From Desertivirga arenae (GTDB lineage Bacteria; Bacteroidota; Bacteroidia; Sphingobacteriales; Sphingobacteriaceae), in NCBI RefSeq assembly GCF_017355785.1, contig NZ_JAFEWE010000004.1, positions 248,001 to 312,000 on the forward strand: DNA of 64,000 nucleotides. The letters run 5' to 3'. Positions 60,084 to 64,000 of this stretch are shown here, piece after piece; position 1 is the stretch's first letter; the number at the start of each line of letters is the position of its first letter. Both the position numbers and the translations under genes were made by a program. The notes beneath the pieces are model-generated. The model worked only from the letters and a program-made list of their open reading frames with translations, did no database searches and was not told where the DNA came from.

Positions 60084-61559
60084 ATGGAAATTATTTTACT
60101 CCTTATATTTCTGCCCGTTGTCGGTGCAGCAATCGTGGGTCTTTTAGGTAAACTGGAACTAGCTAAAACGGTAGCTTTTATTTGGTCTTTGTTTTCACTT
60201 GGCTTAACCGCTTATCTCTTATCTGAGTTCGATCCAGGCGCTGGTACTCAATTTACAGTAGATTACCCCTGGTTCCTTTCTATGGGCTCTCGTTTCAATG
60301 TTGGTATTGATGGGATTAGCATGATTTTAGTATTGCTTACAAATGGTTTGATTCCTTTGATCATCCTGGCAAGCTTCAATCACGAGTATAAGAATCCCGG
60401 CGCTTTTTATGGCCTGATCCTATTCATGCAAACTGGGCTTCTATTAGTTTTTACGGCTCTTGATGCATTCCTGTTTTACGTTGGTTGGGAAGCTGCCCTT
60501 ATCCCTATCTATTTTATCTGCGCAATTTGGGGTGGGCCTAATAGAATTAAGGTTAATATTAAATTCTTCATTTATACCGTTGCGGGAAGCTTGATCATGT
60601 TAGTAGGTATGATCTATATGGCTCAGCAAACTGCAGATAAAACCTATGATCTTCAGTCCTTCTATCAGGCTTCTTTGAGTGCTGGTGCTCAAAGCTGGGT
60701 ATTTCTTGCTTTCTTTTTAGCTTTTGCTATAAAGATGCCAGTTTTCCCATTTCATACTTGGCAGCCTGATACTTATACTGAAGCACCCACAACAGGTACG
60801 ATGTTGCTTTCGGGTATAATGTTGAAGATGGGTATTTACGGAGCTATAAGATGGCTTATTCCGGTAGCTCCTCTTGGATTTGCTCATTGGGGACCTACTG
60901 TTCTTGTTCTCTCAATAATTGGAATCGTTTATGCCTCAATAATTGCATTTACACAAAAAGATGTAAAGAGATTAGTGGCATATTCTTCAATAGGCCACGT
61001 AGGGCTTATAGCAGCAGGTATTTTCGTTTGGAACCTCAATGGACTCCAGGGCGCTATGATCCAAATGATCAGCCACGGTGTGAATGTTGTAGGAATGTTC
61101 TTTATCCTGGATATTATTATAAGAAGACTGGATACTCGTGACACTGATAAAATGGGGGGGATCGCAAAGTCTGCTCCAACTTTCGCTATTGGGTTTCTAA
61201 TTGTCCTTCTGGGAACAGTGGCCCTTCCTTTGACAAATGGATTTATTGGTGAGTTCCTTTTGTTAATGGGGGTATATAATTACAATATTTACGCTGCAGC
61301 CATAGCAGGTTTAACAATTATTTTCGGCGCAGTCTACATGCTCCGAATGTATCAACGAGTTATGCTTGGAGATGCAAATGAAGCTACCCTGGCTTTCAGG
61401 GATATAAACGCAAATGAAAAAGTAGTGCTTTTTATAATCTGTGGTCTGGTTATACTTATAGGTATTTACCCTAATCCTATATTGAATATTTCTGAGCCAG
61501 CGGCCAAATCTCTTATTGATTTGGTAAACGGTAAGATTGGAAACGTTTCTAGTTTTTAA
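60084..61559 (+). CDS. nuoM: NADH-quinone oxidoreductase subunit M
   Basis: A 491-residue antiporter-like subunit: VGIDGISMILVLLTNGLIPL, FYVGWEAALIPIYFICAIWGG (conserved Glu), FAIKMPVFPFHTWQPDTYTEAPTTGTMLLSGIMLKMG (conserved Lys) and KRLVAYSSIGHVGLIAAGIF. Fourteen helices are expected. It lies between nuoL and nuoN, with 23-26 base gaps. Confidence 0.97.
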   Translation: MEIILLLIFLPVVGAAIVGLLGKLELAKTVAFIWSLFSLGLTAYLLSEFDPGAGTQFTVDYPWFLSMGSRFNVGIDGISMILVLLTNGLIPLIILASFNHEYKNPGAFYGLILFMQTGLLLVFTALDAFLFYVGWEAALIPIYFICAIWGGPNRIKVNIKFFIYTVAGSLIMLVGMIYMAQQTADKTYDLQSFYQASLSAGAQSWVFLAFFLAFAIKMPVFPFHTWQPDTYTEAPTTGTMLLSGIMLKMGIYGAIRWLIPVAPLGFAHWGPTVLVLSIIGIVYASIIAFTQKDVKRLVAYSSIGHVGLIAAGIFVWNLNGLQGAMIQMISHGVNVVGMFFILDIIIRRLDTRDTDKMGGIAKSAPTFAIGFLIVLLGTVALPLTNGFIGEFLLLMGVYNYNIYAAAIAGLTIIFGAVYMLRMYQRVMLGDANEATLAFRDINANEKVVLFIICGLVILIGIYPNPILNISEPAAKSLIDLVNGKIGNVSSF

Positions 61560-61585
61560 ACAAGGTCAATCGATACAAATAGAAA

Positions 61586-62965
61586 ATGAGTGCATTAATT
61601 ACGATATCTTTATTAGCAATACTTGTTCTTTATCTTGGCCTGTTTAAGGCGAAGCAAGCTTTGCTGCCGGTAACTTTAATAGGTTTGTTAGCAGCTTTAG
61701 GTTTGGCAGTATCCCAATGGGATACTTTTGCAGAACCAATATACAGTGGAATGATGCTTTTTGACAAGTATGCTGTAGCTTTTTCTGCGATCACTATCAT
61801 ATCAACTCTTCTGATTTTCCTTCTTTCGAAGGATTACTTTGAAAGGATAAGCGAAAATGTTGCCGAGTATTACGCTGTTATTCTTTTTGCTCTTGCCGGG
61901 ATCATTGTTATGGTTTCTTTCCATAATCTCACCATGTTATTCATCGGGATTGAGATTATGTCAGTGAGTCTCTATATTTTGGCAGGTATTAAGAAAAAAG
62001 ATTTTGCTTCTAATGAGGCTGCCCTTAAATACTTCTTGATGGGGGCTTTTTCGACGGGTTTCCTATTATTCGGAGTTGCCCTATTATATGGAGCAACGGG
62101 TTCATTTGATCTTGAGGCTATTCGCAGTTATATAATTCAAAATCCACAGCAGGTTTCTCCCATTTTTTATGCAGGAATACTGTTGATGATTATAGGATTA
62201 AGCTTTAAAGTTGGTGCTGCTCCCTTCCACTTCTGGGCTCCAGATGTATATGAAGGATCGCCTGCTTTAGTTACCGCTTTCATGAGTACGGTGGTAAAGA
62301 CAGCTGGATTTGCAGCCTTCCTGCGTTTGTTTATGGTATGCTTCTCTCCGGTACAGTCTTTTTGGATCCCCATATTTGTAACATTCGCTGCTTTGTCTCT
62401 GCTTGTTGGAAACGTAACAGCTGTTTACCAGCAGCATTTTAAGAGGATGTTGGCTTATTCCAGTATTTCACATGTTGGCTATATGCTATTTGCTATGATT
62501 TCTCTTAATAGCGAATCTGATAGTTCTGTTTTTGTCTATGCGGCTGCATATTCGGTTGCTTCCATCATTGCCTTTGCAGTTTTAATAGTTCTTCAGCGTC
62601 AGGTCGGAAACGATAGTTTTGACAGCTTTAATGGTATATCTAAGAAGAATCCTTTTCTTGCCTTTACGCTAACTATTGCAATGTTGTCTCTTGCTGGGAT
62701 TCCTTTAACTGCTGGCTTTATAGGAAAACTTATGATGTTTAGCCGTGCATTAGCAGGTTATCATATTTACCTGACTGTATTTGCGGTCTTAAATGCTTTA
62801 GTTGGTATTTTCTATTATTTCCGAGTGATAATAGCAATGTATTTCAGACCTGCAGAACGCAACGAACTGGTTGTGTCTCCCCTGTTCAAGTTCGTTTTGG
62901 CAGTTTCTGCAATTGCTACTGTAATTCTTGGAATATACCCTGATTTGATTACAAGACTCATTTGA
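61586..62965 (+). CDS. nuoN: NADH-quinone oxidoreductase subunit N
   Basis: A 459-residue antiporter-like subunit, the last of the operon. Diagnostic parts are FIGIEIMSVSLYILAGIKKKD (conserved Glu), AALKYFLMGAFSTGFLLFGVALLYG, FKVGAAPFHFWAPDVYEGSPALVTAFMSTVVKTAGF (conserved Lys), KRMLAYSSISHVGYMLF and LAGIPLTAGFIGK. No terminator is seen before the next gene, so readthrough into the DedA gene is possible. Confidence 0.97.
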   Translation: MSALITISLLAILVLYLGLFKAKQALLPVTLIGLLAALGLAVSQWDTFAEPIYSGMMLFDKYAVAFSAITIISTLLIFLLSKDYFERISENVAEYYAVILFALAGIIVMVSFHNLTMLFIGIEIMSVSLYILAGIKKKDFASNEAALKYFLMGAFSTGFLLFGVALLYGATGSFDLEAIRSYIIQNPQQVSPIFYAGILLMIIGLSFKVGAAPFHFWAPDVYEGSPALVTAFMSTVVKTAGFAAFLRLFMVCFSPVQSFWIPIFVTFAALSLLVGNVTAVYQQHFKRMLAYSSISHVGYMLFAMISLNSESDSSVFVYAAAYSVASIIAFAVLIVLQRQVGNDSFDSFNGISKKNPFLAFTLTIAMLSLAGIPLTAGFIGKLMMFSRALAGYHIYLTVFAVLNALVGIFYYFRVIIAMYFRPAERNELVVSPLFKFVLAVSAIATVILGIYPDLITRLI

Positions 62966-63015
62966 TTATTCAAACAAAATATTATTAATATTCGTAGATT
63001 TACGGATATTCACTT

Positions 63016-63657
63016 ATGCACGAACTCTGGGAATCGATCCATTCGCTAATAGATCCGGAAATATTACTTAAAGAAGGGGGATTTTACGTTCTCCTTTTTG
63101 TAGTTTTTGCCGAGACCGGATTGTTTTTTGGATTTTTCCTGCCGGGAGATTATTTACTCTTTTTGGCAGGGATGTTCGTCGCTACCAATAAGCTTGACGT
63201 GTCCATATTCTTGTTAATTGCCGGGCTGATCCTTGCGGCAATTTGTGGCAACTTCGTTGGATATTGGTTCGGCAAGAAGACGGGACCCGTTCTCTACAAG
63301 AAAAACGATTCTTTCTTTTTTAAAAAGGCCTATCTCATTTCAGCCCAGGAATATTATAATAAGCAGGGAGCCTTTGCCTTGATTATGGGACGTTTTATCC
63401 CTATTGTCAGAACCTTTGCCCCTATAGTAGCGGGTCTTATAAATGTTAATTTTATAAAATTTGCTATTTATAATATTATTGGTGCAGTTTTATGGATCGT
63501 CTCATTGACATTGTTAGGATATTTTTTAGGGATGAAGTTTGAGAGACAAGTTAATGAGTATCTGATGTACATCATAGCTGGATTTGTAGTTGTAACTGCA
63601 GTTCCACTAATTTGGACTTATATAAGAAGCAGAATCCTATCGCAAAAAAACAAATAG
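63016..63657 (+). CDS. DedA-family membrane protein
   Basis: A 213-residue protein of the DedA/VTT family: [22 protein letters not shown] (about 31-52), [14 protein letters not shown] (about 75-88), and the hallmark [20 protein letters not shown] (about 128-147), followed by helices near 155-175 and 185-205. The family acts in membrane homeostasis, including undecaprenyl-phosphate or phospholipid transport in other bacteria; the specific role here is not known. Confidence 0.92.
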   Translation: MHELWESIHSLIDPEILLKEGGFYVLLFVVFAETGLFFGFFLPGDYLLFLAGMFVATNKLDVSIFLLIAGLILAAICGNFVGYWFGKKTGPVLYKKNDSFFFKKAYLISAQEYYNKQGAFALIMGRFIPIVRTFAPIVAGLINVNFIKFAIYNIIGAVLWIVSLTLLGYFLGMKFERQVNEYLMYIIAGFVVVTAVPLIWTYIRSRILSQKNK

Positions 63658-63664
63658 AAATAAA

Positions 63665-64000
63665 ATGGACATTAAAGATAAAGACCACATTTGGCATAGA
63701 GTAACTCCTGGAGAGGACGTGCCTAATTCTGTTACTGCTATTATTGAAATACCAAAAGGTTCAAAGGCAAAATACGAAGTCGACAAAGATTTCGGTCTCT
63801 TGCGTCTTGACCGGATTCTATTTTCTTCGGTGATGTATCCGGCAAACTATGGATTTATCCCACAAACTTATTGCGACGATAAAGACCCTCTTGATATTTT
63901 GGTACTTTGTTCTGTAGATGTATTTCCTATGTCTATGATAGAAGCTAAAGTGATCGGAGTAATGCATATGGTTGATAATGGAGAACAAGACGATAAGATC
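63665..64000 (+). CDS. ppa: Inorganic pyrophosphatase, 5' part
   Basis: Open from the ATG at 63665 to the window end, 112 codons. It shows the family-I PPase core: [40 protein letters not shown] and the active-site signature [11 protein letters not shown], with the metal-binding aspartates. It hydrolyses pyrophosphate to phosphate. The remaining C-terminal part lies beyond the window. Confidence 0.95.
   Translation, partial: MDIKDKDHIWHRVTPGEDVPNSVTAIIEIPKGSKAKYEVDKDFGLLRLDRILFSSVMYPANYGFIPQTYCDDKDPLDILVLCSVDVFPMSMIEAKVIGVMHMVDNGEQDDKI

Overview
The window is a 64 kb chromosomal segment of a Bacteroidota bacterium, most likely a member of the Sphingobacteriaceae (Pedobacter/Mucilaginibacter type). 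The pointers are: near absence of Shine-Dalgarno sequences; many TAnnTTTG-type -7 promoter elements; tRNA genes without an encoded CCA; an exbB-exbD-exbD-tonB cluster followed by PstS-like and TPR genes; DUF3127 and PmoA-like (DUF6807) proteins; a short NuoG; and LytS/LytTR and RprXY-like two-component pairs. The genus is an inference. No insertion sequence, prophage, CRISPR array or rRNA operon was seen; this is mostly core chromosome.

Layout. 1-346: 5' part of an exported FAD oxidoreductase. 526-7384 (minus): TetR-controlled efflux operon (tetR, tolC, hlyD, two ABC ATPases, two ABC-2 permeases) matching the E. coli YbhGFSR type with the YbhF double ATPase split in two; a 128 bp tetranucleotide tract separates the ATPases from the permeases. 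7481-9134: YfiT-like DinB protein, small exported protein, OmpA lipoprotein. 9527-13818: pstSCAB-phoU. 13865-17299: lipoprotein, TonB receptor with an acidic/His loop, small Cys/His-rich exported protein. 17403-20994: OmpR/histidine-kinase pair with a divergent exported protein. 21140-30160: DUF3127, RNA methyltransferase, hisS, DinB, histidine kinase, prolyl oligopeptidase, lpxH. 30144-39000: PmoA-like, prfA, two tRNA-Asp, pta-ackA, LytS/LytTR. 38981-43754: plsC-like, GH16, Nudix, metK with a structured leader, lipid kinase, SUI1. 44063-49868: ExbB/ExbD/ExbD/TonB system. 49947-62965: complete 14-gene nuo operon. 63016-64000: DedA protein and the start of inorganic pyrophosphatase.

How the genes connect. 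The pstS promoter and the promoter of the gene divergent from the two-component system carry the same arrangement: TTAACA-type repeats at -48, about -37 and -27 from an identical TACTTTTG box. This resembles the PhoP box of Bacillus subtilis and suggests that the kinase/regulator pair is the phosphate-response system of this organism. Other regulatory structure includes a perfect TetR-type operator, a candidate SAM-sensing leader before metK, five 11 bp direct repeats before pta-ackA, and a terminator-like hairpin between exbB and exbD. Energy genes (nuo, pta-ackA, the ExbB/D-TonB motor) dominate the right half.
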